A stretch of DNA of 22,981 nt from Candidatus Desantisbacteria bacterium CG1_02_49_89 (GTDB taxonomy: Bacteria; Desantisbacteria; UBA1551), in NCBI GenBank assembly GCA_001871075.1, contig MNUP01000084.1:1-22981 (forward strand), written 5' to 3'. Numbering within the stretch: the first letter of the stretch is position 1; each line of letters opens with the position of its first letter. The position numbers were made by a program, and so were the translations under genes. Under the pieces are notes generated by a model. It searched no databases, was not told the origin of the DNA, and saw nothing but the letters and a program-made list of their open reading frames with translations. Positions 13,912 to 21,231 of this stretch are shown here, piece by piece.

Positions 13912-15000
13912 ATGTGGAAAGGCGTGATAGAAACTTATCGAAGATACCTGCCGGTGTCAGATAAAACCCCGGTAATTACCATGCTTGAAGGGAATACCCC
14001 GCTCATCGAGGCAAAAAATCTTTCCAAATATTTGTGTAGTGGCAGAGCTTGCTCTGCTCTCAGGATTTTTCTGAAATACGAAGGCCTTAACCCGACAGGT
14101 TCTTTCAAGGACCGCGGCATGACCCTCGCGATCTCCAAGGTAAAAGAGGAAGGTTTCAAGGCTGTTATCTGCGCTTCCACCGGCAACACTTCGGCTTCGG
14201 CCGCGGCATACTCGGCGCGCGCGGGATTGAAATGCATAGTCCTGATACCGAAGGGTTCCATAGCTCTGGGGAAATTATCGCAGGCATTGATACACGGTGC
14301 TCAGGTCATCGCGGTCAACGGCAATTTTGACCAGGCTCTTGAAGTTGTGCGGGAGATAACTCAAAAATACCCGGTTGCTGTGGTGAATTCCATAAATCCT
14401 TACAGGATAGAGGGCCAGAAAACCGCGTCTTTTGAAATATGCGATGTGCTGGGAAAGGCCCCGGATTTCCAGGTGATGCCTGTGGGGAACGCGGGCAATA
14501 TTACCGCGTACTGGAAGGGATACAAGGAATACAGGAAAATAGGCAAGATCAGCAGGCTCCCGAAGATGTGCGGGTTCCAGGCAAGCGGGTCAGCGCCGAT
14601 AGTGAAAGGCCATCCCATAAAGAATCCGCATACCATAGCCACCGCGATCAAAATAGGGAATCCCGCAAGCTGGAAATACGCGGAAGCGGCAAGGGATGAA
14701 TCCGGCGGGTTGATCGATTCAGTGACTGACAAAGAGATAATCAGCGCGTACAAGCTCCTTGCGTCTCTTGAGGGTGTGTTCGCAGAACCTGCCTCGGCCG
14801 CATCTATAGCCGGTCTTATCAAGTTAGTCAAACGTGGCTATTTCGTGCGTCGTGCGTCGTGCGTCGTGCGTCGTCCGACAATCGTATGCATTTTAACGGG
14901 ACACGGGCTAAAGGATCCTGACAGGGCGATCGCTTCCGTGAGATCGCCGGCAGTAGTTGAGCCTAAACTTGACAAAGTCATGAAAGTCATTAAAATATAG
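13912..15000 (+). CDS. thrC: Threonine synthase carrying two repeat-encoded segments
   Basis: ThrC converts O-phosphohomoserine to threonine with PLP. The Schiff-base lysine is in [11 protein letters not shown], the PLP phosphate loop is [12 protein letters not shown], and [17 protein letters not shown] and [16 protein letters not shown] are typical of the short bacterial form. The start is ATG 13912 with AAGGAG at 13897-13902; upstream in-frame codons from 13855 are repeat sequence. Two segments look foreign: residues 42-50 (CSGRACSAL), written by a GCAGAGC-TT-GCTCTGC hairpin, and [11 protein letters not shown] near the C-terminus, written by a 7-nt tandem array. Neither touches the recognised catalytic motifs, so the enzyme may still work. 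It probably forms an operon with hom. Confidence 0.94.
   Translation: MWKGVIETYRRYLPVSDKTPVITMLEGNTPLIEAKNLSKYLCSGRACSALRIFLKYEGLNPTGSFKDRGMTLAISKVKEEGFKAVICASTGNTSASAAAYSARAGLKCIVLIPKGSIALGKLSQALIHGAQVIAVNGNFDQALEVVREITQKYPVAVVNSINPYRIEGQKTASFEICDVLGKAPDFQVMPVGNAGNITAYWKGYKEYRKIGKISRLPKMCGFQASGSAPIVKGHPIKNPHTIATAIKIGNPASWKYAEAARDESGGLIDSVTDKEIISAYKLLASLEGVFAEPASAASIAGLIKLVKRGYFVRRASCVVRRPTIVCILTGHGLKDPDRAIASVRSPAVVEPKLDKVMKVIKI
14042..14057. repeat. Palindrome GCAGAGC-TT-GCTCTGC inside thrC
   Basis: A perfect 7-bp stem with a TT loop adds about nine codons where the family normally runs from the KYL region straight to the [10 protein letters not shown] motif. The same design (GC-TT-GC centre) is seen in the palindrome that breaks the HEPN gene at 21740-21759. 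I could not find an unambiguous target duplication here. Confidence 0.6.
14844..14878 (+). repeat. Heptanucleotide tandem array inside thrC
   Basis: CGTGCGT is repeated exactly four times (14844-14871), followed by a degenerate unit CGTCCGA. Because 7 is not a multiple of 3, gain or loss of one unit would frameshift thrC before its last roughly 40 codons; only changes of three units keep the frame. Confidence 0.9.
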
Positions 15001-15024
15001 GTATTCTGAAAAAATAGAATACCT
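14999..15024 (+). terminator. Possible terminator hairpin overlapping the thrC stop
   Basis: AGGTATTCT (14999-15007) pairs perfectly with AGAATACCT (15016-15024) across an A-rich 8-nt loop. The stem begins in the TAG stop. It is A+T-rich and not followed by a clean U run, so it is a weak candidate. From 15026 to 15100 the spacer has ATTACACAGATTT-like and ACTAATCACTTCTCAC-like words. Confidence 0.35.
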
Positions 15025-15116
15025 TGATTACACAGATTTTTAAACCAGATTACACCGATTAGAATATTATTTGACTTTTTACTAATCACTTCTCACTTTT
15101 CACTGTTGTATTGTGC

Positions 15117-15190
15117 GGGCGGTTAGCTCAGTTGGTTAGAGCGCTACACTCACATTGTAGAGGTCACAGGTTCGAATCCTGTACCGCCTA
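15117..15190 (+). tRNA. tRNA-Val (anticodon CAC)
   Basis: The acceptor stem GGGCGGT (15117-15123) pairs with ACCGCCT (15183-15189), with one G-T pair at the end. The D-arm is TAGCTCAGTTGGTTAGAGC. The anticodon stem CTACA/TGTAG holds loop CTCACAT with anticodon CAC, and the T-arm is ACAGG-TTCGAAT-CCTGT. The discriminator is A15190. CCA is not encoded, unlike the neighbouring tRNA-Asp. Confidence 0.95.
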
Positions 15191-15431
15191 GTCCCGATTG
15201 ATGTAATCGGGACAGAGCAATCGAAAATAGAGAATAGAACAATGGATAAAAACTTAAGGAGATTGCGGTCTATTCTCCATTTTCCATTCTCAATCTTTTG
15301 TCTCGCTTCGCGAAAAATCAGAGCAATGGAGCAATTGAGCAATAGAGAATAGAGAAAGGAAATTGCGACATAGCGGTTTATTGCTCTATTCTCAATTTTC
15401 AGTTTTTTACTAATGACAAATGACCAATGAC
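15191..15431. repeat. Hairpins and AGAGCAAT/GAGAATAG word arms between the tRNAs
   Basis: A perfect hairpin GTCCCGATT/AATCGGGAC (15191-15199 with 15205-15213) directly follows tRNA-Val. Then come AGAGCAATCGA and AGAGAATAGAACAATGG words facing CTATTCTCCATTTTCCATTC, a CTCGCTTCGCGA palindrome (about 15302), a second set of AGAGCAATGGAGCAATTGAG words facing TTGCTCTATTCTCAATTTTC, and TAATGACAAATGACCAATGAC words (15411-15431). No ORF is supported. Confidence 0.75.
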
Positions 15432-15440
15432 TGTAGTTCC

Positions 15441-15519
15441 GGGGACGTGGTGTAGCCTGGCCTAACACGCTGCCCTGTCAAGGCAGAGACCGCGAGTTCG
15501 AATCTCGTCGTCCCCGCCA
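15441..15519 (+). tRNA. tRNA-Asp (anticodon GTC), CCA encoded
   Basis: The acceptor GGGGACG (15441-15447) pairs with CGTCCCC (15509-15515). The discriminator is G15516, followed by an encoded CCA (15517-15519). The anticodon stem CTGCC/GGCAG holds loop CTGTCAA with anticodon GTC, and the T-arm is GCGAG-TTCGAAT-CTCGT. The D-arm GTGTAGCCTGGCCTAACAC is unusual compared with the common bacterial TAGCTCAG form but folds. Confidence 0.95.
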
Positions 15520-15524
15520 GGATT

Positions 15525-15660
15525 TTCTGCTCTGCAGAAAATCAGAGCAATCGAGCAATAGAGAATGGAGCAATAGATCAAGGAATGTCGAGATTGCGGT
15601 CCATTGTTCCATTTTCTATTCTCAAGTTTTGATATCTATTGCTCTATTTTCTATTTTCGG
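15525..15660. repeat. Second AGAGCAAT/GAGAATGG word array after tRNA-Asp
   Basis: A palindromic GATTTTCTGC/GCAGAAAATC hairpin (about 15523-15544) is followed by AGAGCAATCGAGCAATAGAG words and then by facing arms TCCATTGTTCCATTTTCTATTC and TATTGCTCTATTTTCTATTTTC. It uses the same word family as 15214-15400, so two copies of the design flank tRNA-Asp. The spacer to 15710 has no gene; AGGGAG at 15701-15706 serves the next CDS. Confidence 0.7.
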
Positions 15661-15710
15661 ATCCGTCAATCTTCTATATATAGAATATATCATTTATTAT
15701 AGGGAGAAGC

Positions 15711-16478
15711 ATGTCTGGCAAAGGACCCGGTATAGCGGTTCAGCTCTATTCGGTAAGGGATGACTGCGCGAAGGATTTCGCGGGAACCCTGAAAGCAGTC
15801 GCAAAAATGGGATATGAAGGTGTGGAGTTCGCGGGCTACTACGGAAAAAGCGCTCAGGAGCTGAGGAAGATGCTCGATGACCTGGGACTGAAGGCAGCCG
15901 GGACCCATATCGGGCTGGACACCCTGATGGGCGGGGAACTTGAAAAGACCGCGGAGTTCAACCGGATCATCGGAAACAGCTTTCTGATAGTACCGGGGCT
16001 TGCGCCTGAAAGGATAAGTTCGATATCCGCCTGGAAGGAAACCGCCAAGATTTTTAACGGCATTGCCGCAAAGCTGAAACCACTGAGAATGTATACCGGC
16101 TACCACAACCACATTATAGAATTCAAGGCATCGGAAGGCCAGCTCCCGTGGGACGCGTTTTTTTCAAACACGGACGCAAGCGTGGTGATGCAGCTTGACA
16201 CCGGTAACGCCATGCACGGCGGCGTGAAAGCCGGCGAGATCCTCGATTTTGTTAAAAGGTACCCGGCAAGGGCCTTAACGGTCCACCTGAAGGAATTTTC
16301 GCAGTCAAACGATAAGGCGCTCCTTGGCGAAGGTGATGTTATGTGGAAGGACCTATTCAAGATGTGTGAGACGATCGGGGGGACCATGTGGTACATCGTG
16401 GAACAGGAAAGCTACGCGTATCCGCCGCTTGAGTGCGTGGAGAAATGCCTGCAGAATTATAAGCGCATCCACGGCTGA
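15711..16478 (+). CDS. Sugar phosphate isomerase/epimerase-like TIM barrel
   Basis: This 255-residue member of the xylose isomerase-like (AP endonuclease family 2) superfamily shows IAVQLYSVRDDC at strand 1 and the metal or substrate residues in GVEFAGYYG (Glu), GYHNHIIEF (His), QLDTGNAMHGG (Asp), TVHLKEF (His), GEGDVMWKDL and YIVEQESY (Glu). This set of Glu/Asp/His ligands is what such divalent-metal enzymes use. The exact sugar is not predictable. The ribosome site AGGGAG is at 15701-15706. A Gfo/Idh/MocA oxidoreductase follows 43 nt downstream; this pairing is common in operons for uncommon sugars or inositol-like compounds, so a shared catabolic role is likely but unproved. Confidence 0.85.
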   Translation: MSGKGPGIAVQLYSVRDDCAKDFAGTLKAVAKMGYEGVEFAGYYGKSAQELRKMLDDLGLKAAGTHIGLDTLMGGELEKTAEFNRIIGNSFLIVPGLAPERISSISAWKETAKIFNGIAAKLKPLRMYTGYHNHIIEFKASEGQLPWDAFFSNTDASVVMQLDTGNAMHGGVKAGEILDFVKRYPARALTVHLKEFSQSNDKALLGEGDVMWKDLFKMCETIGGTMWYIVEQESYAYPPLECVEKCLQNYKRIHG

Positions 16479-16521
16479 TACCCCCGTCCCGAAGGTCCCG
16501 AAGTGAGAAAGGAGAAAAGGA

Positions 16522-17583
16522 ATGGCAAAGGTGAAGGTTGGAATTATCGGCGCCGGCGGTATAGCGCAGGTGGCCCACATCCCCAATTTCCAGAAGATCA
16601 CGGGTGTGGAGGTCGCGGCAATATCGGACCCAAACGAGGAGAAGTTGAAGTTTGTGGCCGGTAAGTTCAAGATCGGCAGTTCATTTACCGATTACAGGAA
16701 AATACTGGAAATGGACGATATTTCCATAGTAAGCATATGCTCCCCGAATTTTGTTCACAAGGAGCACGCAGTGGAGAGCCTAAAAAGCGGGAAACACGTG
16801 CTTTGTGAAAAACCGGTCGCAATGAGCGGGGCGGAAGCGCGCGAAATACTTGAAACGGCGAAAACCACAAAGAAAAAATTCATGGTCGCTTTCCCAAGCA
16901 GGTTCGCGCCCGGCGCCGTGTTTCTCAAGAAGCTGGTGGACAGGGGAGAGTTCGGGGAGATTTATTACGCGAAAGCAAGCTGCCTGAGGAGAAGGGGCAT
17001 CCCGGGCCTGGGCGGATGGTTCACAACCAAAAAGATGTCCGGCGGCGGGCCCCTTATAGACATCGGCGTGCACATACTCGATAAGACGTACTGGCTGATG
17101 GGGGCTCCTGAACTCGTAAGCGTTACCGGGGTGACCTACCAGAAATTCAAAGACAAGGCTTTTGACGGCGGATGGCCTCCGGTGGAAACAAGGGTCGGGG
17201 ATAAATATACCCAGCCGCTTGACGTGGAGGACCTTTCATCCGCATTTATAAAGTTCAGCAACGGCGCCAGCCTTTTCCTTGAGGCGTCCTGGGCGGGAAA
17301 TTCGGAGGGCGGCACATCCCTTTCCCTTTTCGGCACGAAGAAGGGCGCCAAGGATGACGGCGCATCCCTTAAGATCTATGACGAAGTGAACGGCGTCCTG
17401 CTTGACAATACCCCGGTCCTTCCCGGAGCAGATACTTATTTCGAGGAAATAAAGCATTTTGTTTCCTGCGTTCTGGAAGATAAAGAGCCGGTAACCAAGC
17501 CGAACGAGATCCTGAATGTCATCCGTATAATAGAGTCAATTTACCTGTCGGCTGACACCGGGAAAGAGATACGATTAGAATAA
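16522..17583 (+). CDS. Gfo/Idh/MocA-family oxidoreductase
   Basis: This 353-residue NAD(P)-dependent dehydrogenase has the N-terminal Rossmann loop VGIIGAGGIAQVAHIP, the acidic AAISDPNEEK, VSICSPNFVHKEHAVESLKSGKHVLCEKPVA with the family's EKP signature lysine, and a C-terminal alpha/beta domain with GGGPLIDIGVHILDKTYWLMG containing the conserved catalytic-region Asp and His. The AAGGAG-type ribosome site is at 16509-16514. It likely oxidises or reduces a sugar or cyclitol with the upstream isomerase. It ends at the left edge of the A+T-rich block, so its original downstream neighbour may have been the DJ-1/PfpI gene at 21922. Confidence 0.92.
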   Translation: MAKVKVGIIGAGGIAQVAHIPNFQKITGVEVAAISDPNEEKLKFVAGKFKIGSSFTDYRKILEMDDISIVSICSPNFVHKEHAVESLKSGKHVLCEKPVAMSGAEAREILETAKTTKKKFMVAFPSRFAPGAVFLKKLVDRGEFGEIYYAKASCLRRRGIPGLGGWFTTKKMSGGGPLIDIGVHILDKTYWLMGAPELVSVTGVTYQKFKDKAFDGGWPPVETRVGDKYTQPLDVEDLSSAFIKFSNGASLFLEASWAGNSEGGTSLSLFGTKKGAKDDGASLKIYDEVNGVLLDNTPVLPGADTYFEEIKHFVSCVLEDKEPVTKPNEILNVIRIIESIYLSADTGKEIRLE

Positions 17584-17592
17584 GGGGGATCT

Positions 17593-17781
17593 ATGTCAAA
17601 AAATAGGGAAATACAAGTAAAAGTATCTTCTTTTGAAAAGATTTTTAAGGAAACAGTTGGTAATAAAGCGTATGTAAAAATGACAAAAGAAGAGAGAAAA
17701 GTTATCCACGAAATGAGTGAATGTCAGATGAAGGGTGGCCCTATCGGTTCTGCAGTTATAAAAGAACCGTCAACAAGATAA
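17593..17781 (+). CDS. Small hypothetical protein paired with a PIN protein (candidate antitoxin)
   Basis: This 62-residue protein is not recognised. It begins MSKNREIQVKVSSFEKIFKE, is Lys/Glu rich, and ends with KGGPIGSAVIKEPSTR, a low-complexity tail. There is no visible DNA-binding motif, membrane segment or signal peptide. AAGGGGG at 17582-17588 is a fair ribosome site. It ends 1 nt before a PIN-domain gene, the size and order expected of an antitoxin, which is the only basis for that suggestion. It is the first gene on the A+T-rich side of the composition boundary. Confidence 0.6.
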   Translation: MSKNREIQVKVSSFEKIFKETVGNKAYVKMTKEERKVIHEMSECQMKGGPIGSAVIKEPSTR

Positions 17782-17782
17782 T

Positions 17783-18433
17783 ATGATAAACTATCTTTTT
17801 GATTCTTCCGTAGCTATTGAATGGTATGCACCAAAGTCAACATTTAGAACCCAATCAGAATTCTATAAAAGCTGTGCTTTAAGAGCAAAAATAGCTTTTC
17901 AGAAAGAAGAAGGAAAAGCTATTCTTTTTATACCTTCATTTTGCATAGCAGAAGTCCGTAATATTTTTGGTAAATGGTATTTACGCCACAAAAATATTTT
18001 TAATTCTAAAAATCCGAAAGCTCATTACGAAACTTGTTTTAATAAATTCATTGCTCATGTTCATGATAGAAAATTTTTCTATTCTTATGATCTTAACAGG
18101 TACCATAATCTTAACACTACCGAGGTAATTGAAGTAGAGCATACTACAGATACGGAATTTGATGCTTCAGGATTGACTCCAGGAACAAACAATACAATTA
18201 TTGAAGCAGAGTTTAAAAAGAAAGATTCTCATGATAGTATCTCGAAGCATCATTTAACTTCATTCGATATTTTGATTATTGCAATGGGAATGGAGCTCAA
18301 AAGAATGAAGGGAGAGGAAATATATTTAGTAACTAATGATAAGAGGATGGCTCTTATTTCGAGTAAAAAATCCGAATTCCCAAAACCACTTTATTGGTCT
18401 GATCTTAATGTTCCGGATCTTCCAACAGCTTAG
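17783..18433 (+). CDS. Large PIN-domain protein (putative nuclease)
   Basis: This 216-residue protein is longer than typical PIN toxins (about 130-150). The PIN acidic residues can be placed: Asp7 in YLFDSSVAIEW, Glu57 in IAEVRNIF, Asp162 in TSFDILIIAMG and Asp186 in LVTNDKRMA. About 80 residues between the second and third motifs (NPKAHYETCF to KKDSHDSISK) are an insertion rich in charged and aromatic residues. It starts 1 nt after the small ORF with no strong ribosome site, which suggests coupled translation. By family knowledge it would be a metal-dependent ribonuclease, acting as a toxin or as a nuclease of the island. The methyltransferase follows 10 nt later. Confidence 0.75.
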   Translation: MINYLFDSSVAIEWYAPKSTFRTQSEFYKSCALRAKIAFQKEEGKAILFIPSFCIAEVRNIFGKWYLRHKNIFNSKNPKAHYETCFNKFIAHVHDRKFFYSYDLNRYHNLNTTEVIEVEHTTDTEFDASGLTPGTNNTIIEAEFKKKDSHDSISKHHLTSFDILIIAMGMELKRMKGEEIYLVTNDKRMALISSKKSEFPKPLYWSDLNVPDLPTA

Positions 18434-18443
18434 GAGGTATAAA

Positions 18444-19421
18444 ATGAAAAAAAAATTACTTAAAAAAATGATTAAAAAAAGAAAAAAGAAAAATAGAAAA
18501 AAAATCATAACTAAGAAATTAATTCTAACAAGACAAAAAAAACAGAGAATTGATAAATTAGAAGAACAAAATATTACCTATAATACTGCAATGCAAACTT
18601 CAGTTTTAACTACTCAAAAAGAGTTAGAAATTAAGGGAAAACCTTTCTTTAGAGAAAATGGAATTGCCATCTTGCATGATGACATACTCACAACACAGTT
18701 GATACCAAATAATAGCATTGATTTGATTGTGACTTCGCCACCTTATAATGTAGATATTCACTATGGACAGCACAAAGATAATATGACTTATGAGGAATAT
18801 CTTGAATTTACCAGAAAATGGTTAAAAAAGTGTTTTGATTTAGCAAAGGATGATGGAAGATTCTGCTTGAACATACCTCTTGACAAAAATAAAGGAGGTC
18901 AGCAGAGCGTTTGTGCAGACATAACGACTATTACAAAACAGATTGGATGGAAATACCATTCCACTATAATATGGAATGAACAGAACATCTCAAAAAGAAC
19001 AGCATGGGGTTCCTGGCTTTCAGCTTCTGCTCCTTATGTTATAGCCCCGGTTGAAGTTATTTTAATACTTTATAAGAAGGACTGGAAAAAAACAGGTGGA
19101 AGCAAGAAATCGGATATTGACAGAAAAGAATTTATGGATTGGACAAATGGCGTTTGGACTTTTATGGGAGAAAGTAAAAAAAGAATAGGTCATCCCGCGC
19201 CATTCCCGGTAGAGCTTCCACGTAGATGTATTAAATTATTTACTTTTGTTGGCGACACAGTATTGGACCCATTTCTTGGTAGCGGTTCTACCTTAGTTGC
19301 AAGTTTTTTGACAGGCAGGAATGGCATAGGTGTAGAAATTGACAAAAACTACTGTGAGCTTGCAAAAGATAGATTGACAAAAGAAGCTAAGATAGATCAG
19401 TTTAAATTAGATTTAAAATAA
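18444..19421 (+). CDS. Beta-class DNA methyltransferase (N4-cytosine or N6-adenine)
   Basis: This 325-residue enzyme has catalytic motif IV as TSPPYN (97-102) before the SAM-binding motif I DPFLGSGST (275-283), the order that defines the beta class. HPAPFPVELPRRCIKLFTFVGDTVLDPF and GIGVEIDKNYCELAKDRL are standard for solitary or restriction-linked enzymes. TSPPY is common in N4-cytosine enzymes but occurs in N6-adenine enzymes too, so the base is not decided. ATG 18444 is chosen because TAGGAGGT (18431-18438) lies just upstream; a longer frame from 18336 overlaps the PIN gene. The first 35 residues are mostly Lys/Arg, written in A-tracts including A9 at 18447-18455. With the next HNH gene it looks like a restriction-modification pair. 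Confidence 0.9.
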   Translation: MKKKLLKKMIKKRKKKNRKKIITKKLILTRQKKQRIDKLEEQNITYNTAMQTSVLTTQKELEIKGKPFFRENGIAILHDDILTTQLIPNNSIDLIVTSPPYNVDIHYGQHKDNMTYEEYLEFTRKWLKKCFDLAKDDGRFCLNIPLDKNKGGQQSVCADITTITKQIGWKYHSTIIWNEQNISKRTAWGSWLSASAPYVIAPVEVILILYKKDWKKTGGSKKSDIDRKEFMDWTNGVWTFMGESKKRIGHPAPFPVELPRRCIKLFTFVGDTVLDPFLGSGSTLVASFLTGRNGIGVEIDKNYCELAKDRLTKEAKIDQFKLDLK

Positions 19422-19444
19422 TTCATCCAAGGAGAGATGAAAGA

Positions 19445-20032
19445 ATGGAGAATAATGATTTAGTACAATCTGATTTGATAATGGAATATTTCAAAAAACA
19501 TTCTAAAAAAGAAATCGCTCATCCTGAAATTGTAGATTGGGTTGTGAATGAATACAAAAAAAGAACAGGAAAAGTTTTTCGAGATCCTGACAGGGCAATA
19601 AGGAAATTATCGCAGGAGGGACAACTAATTAAAATTAAAAAGGGAGTTTATAAATATGACCCTGATTTTGTAATTAATAAGGCATTAGAAGATTTTACCA
19701 TAGAACAGAAAGAAGCTATTTTTAAAAGAGATAGGTATAAATGTGTAGTATGTGGTCGTGGAACTAAAGATGGAGTAGAAATACATGCTGACCATATACG
19801 CCCAAAAGATTTGGGAGGTAAGGCAGAAATAGAAAATGGTCAGACTTTATGTGCACAGCACAATTTTCAAAAGAAAAATTACAAACAAACAGAAACAGGC
19901 AAAAAAATGTTTATTAGACTTTATGAATTAGCTAAAAAATATAAAGATCAAAAATTGAAAAAATTCTGCAAAGATGTATTGATGACATATGAAAATCATA
20001 AAATTAATTGTCATATAAAGTGGGAAAAATAA
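19445..20032 (+). CDS. HNH endonuclease, probable restriction partner
   Basis: This 195-residue protein has an N-terminal helical or winged-helix-like part (SDLIMEYFKKHSKKEIAHPEIVDWV to GQLIKIKKGVYKY) that probably reads DNA, then an HNH nuclease domain: CVVCG (Cys100, Cys103), ADHIRPKDLGG (His117), ENGQTLC (Asn131, Cys136) and AQHNFQKKN (His139). The histidines and Asn are the expected catalytic and metal residues, and the Cys pairs suggest a structural zinc site. It starts 23 nt after the methyltransferase with AAGGAG near 19429. This pairing with a beta-class methyltransferase is typical of type II restriction-modification systems with HNH nucleases. The recognition site is unknown. Confidence 0.87.
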   Translation: MENNDLVQSDLIMEYFKKHSKKEIAHPEIVDWVVNEYKKRTGKVFRDPDRAIRKLSQEGQLIKIKKGVYKYDPDFVINKALEDFTIEQKEAIFKRDRYKCVVCGRGTKDGVEIHADHIRPKDLGGKAEIENGQTLCAQHNFQKKNYKQTETGKKMFIRLYELAKKYKDQKLKKFCKDVLMTYENHKINCHIKWEK

Positions 20033-20095
20033 AAAATTGGTAGCTTACATTTGAATTTATTTAATCTATTTTTATGAATAAAAATGGAGATAAAA

Positions 20096-21229
20096 ATGAA
20101 AATAGAAGACGAAAAATTGAGTGAAGAAGAATTTATTGAAGAGGATAACAAAGATGAAGAAGAAAGCCCAATAAAAAAGGGTGGAAGTAGAAGAGTCGCT
20201 ACTTATCCTATTGACTTTACAATAGATTCTATAAATAATCAGATAGAAGCAGATAATATTCTACTAGATGAAGATTTTCAAAGATATTTGGTATGGGATG
20301 AGAATAAACAAAGTAAATTGATCGAATCTCTTTATTTAAATATTCCTATACCAGTTTGTTATTTTGCTGAACTTGAAGATGGGAAATATTCAGTTATTGA
20401 CGGAAAACAGAGACTAAGTTCAATAAGTATCTTTTTATCGAATGATTTAATTTTAAAAAATTTAAAAATTGCTTCAGAATTAAACGGAAAAAAACAAAGA
20501 ACCCTTGAACCTGAACAATTAAGAAAAATTGAATCTCGAACAATTCGCTGTATAGTTATTTTAAAAGAATCTGATTCCGATGTTTGTAGAGAAATTTTTG
20601 ATCGTCTAAATTCAAATTCTGTTCCTCTTAATAAACAGGAATTACGAAATAGCACTTTTCGTGGAAAATTTAATGATTTTTTAAAAGAATTAGCAAAAAA
20701 TAAGGCATTTCAAAATATAAGAGGAGTTGATAAAGAAGATAAACGCATGAATGATTGTGAATTAGCATTAAGATACTTTGCGTTTAAAGAAAAATTATCA
20801 AGTTATAGACCTCCACTTGCAGAATTTCTAGATAACTATCTTAAAGAAGGAAATAAATTTAGTGATGAAAAGATTGAATTAGAAAAAAAGGCATTTATCG
20901 AAATTGTTAAAAAAATTCATTTCGTTTTTGATAAAAATGCATTTAGAAGATATGATTTAATACAAAAAGTCTGGGAAACTCGTATCAATAAAGCTATTTT
21001 TGATGTTATAATGTTAAGCTTCACAAATATCGATATACAAACAATTAAAAAAGATAAAGAAAAAATCATTGATGCTTTTAAAGATATATGTGGCCTTACT
21101 GAATTTAATGAATCTATTACTACTTGGACAAAAACAATAAAAGCTATAAATGCAAGGTTGAATTTGTGGCGAGACAGATTAGAGGGAGCAGGAATAATCT
21201 TACCAAAATTTATAGTGAGCTCTAAATAA
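20096..21229 (+). CDS. DUF262 protein (ParB-like/GmrSD-N-type)
   Basis: The protein has 377 residues from ATG 20096. This start is chosen over the in-frame ATG 20084 because GGAG at 20086-20089 lies just upstream of it. After an acidic low-complexity N-terminus (EEEFIEEDNKDEEES) comes the DUF262 core: LLDEDFQRYLVWDENKQSKLIESLYLNIPIP and VIDGKQRLSSI (about 100-110). The latter is the DGQQR nucleotide-processing motif of the GmrS/DndB/ParB-like group, with Lys for the first Gln. CREIFDRLNSNSVPLNKQELRN follows, then a helical C-terminal part. DUF262 proteins are frequent in defence loci, where some form the NTPase-like part of modification-dependent restriction (GmrSD, BrxU). The GmrD (DUF1524) HNH half is absent here. 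It is followed 2 nt later by a HEPN gene. Confidence 0.87.
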   Translation: MKIEDEKLSEEEFIEEDNKDEEESPIKKGGSRRVATYPIDFTIDSINNQIEADNILLDEDFQRYLVWDENKQSKLIESLYLNIPIPVCYFAELEDGKYSVIDGKQRLSSISIFLSNDLILKNLKIASELNGKKQRTLEPEQLRKIESRTIRCIVILKESDSDVCREIFDRLNSNSVPLNKQELRNSTFRGKFNDFLKELAKNKAFQNIRGVDKEDKRMNDCELALRYFAFKEKLSSYRPPLAEFLDNYLKEGNKFSDEKIELEKKAFIEIVKKIHFVFDKNAFRRYDLIQKVWETRINKAIFDVIMLSFTNIDIQTIKKDKEKIIDAFKDICGLTEFNESITTWTKTIKAINARLNLWRDRLEGAGIILPKFIVSSK

Positions 21230-21231
21230 AG

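Noticed and set aside
18336-18443. Upstream extension of the methyltransferase reading frame
   Set aside because: It overlaps the PIN gene in another frame, while a strong ribosome site (18431-18438) points to ATG 18444.
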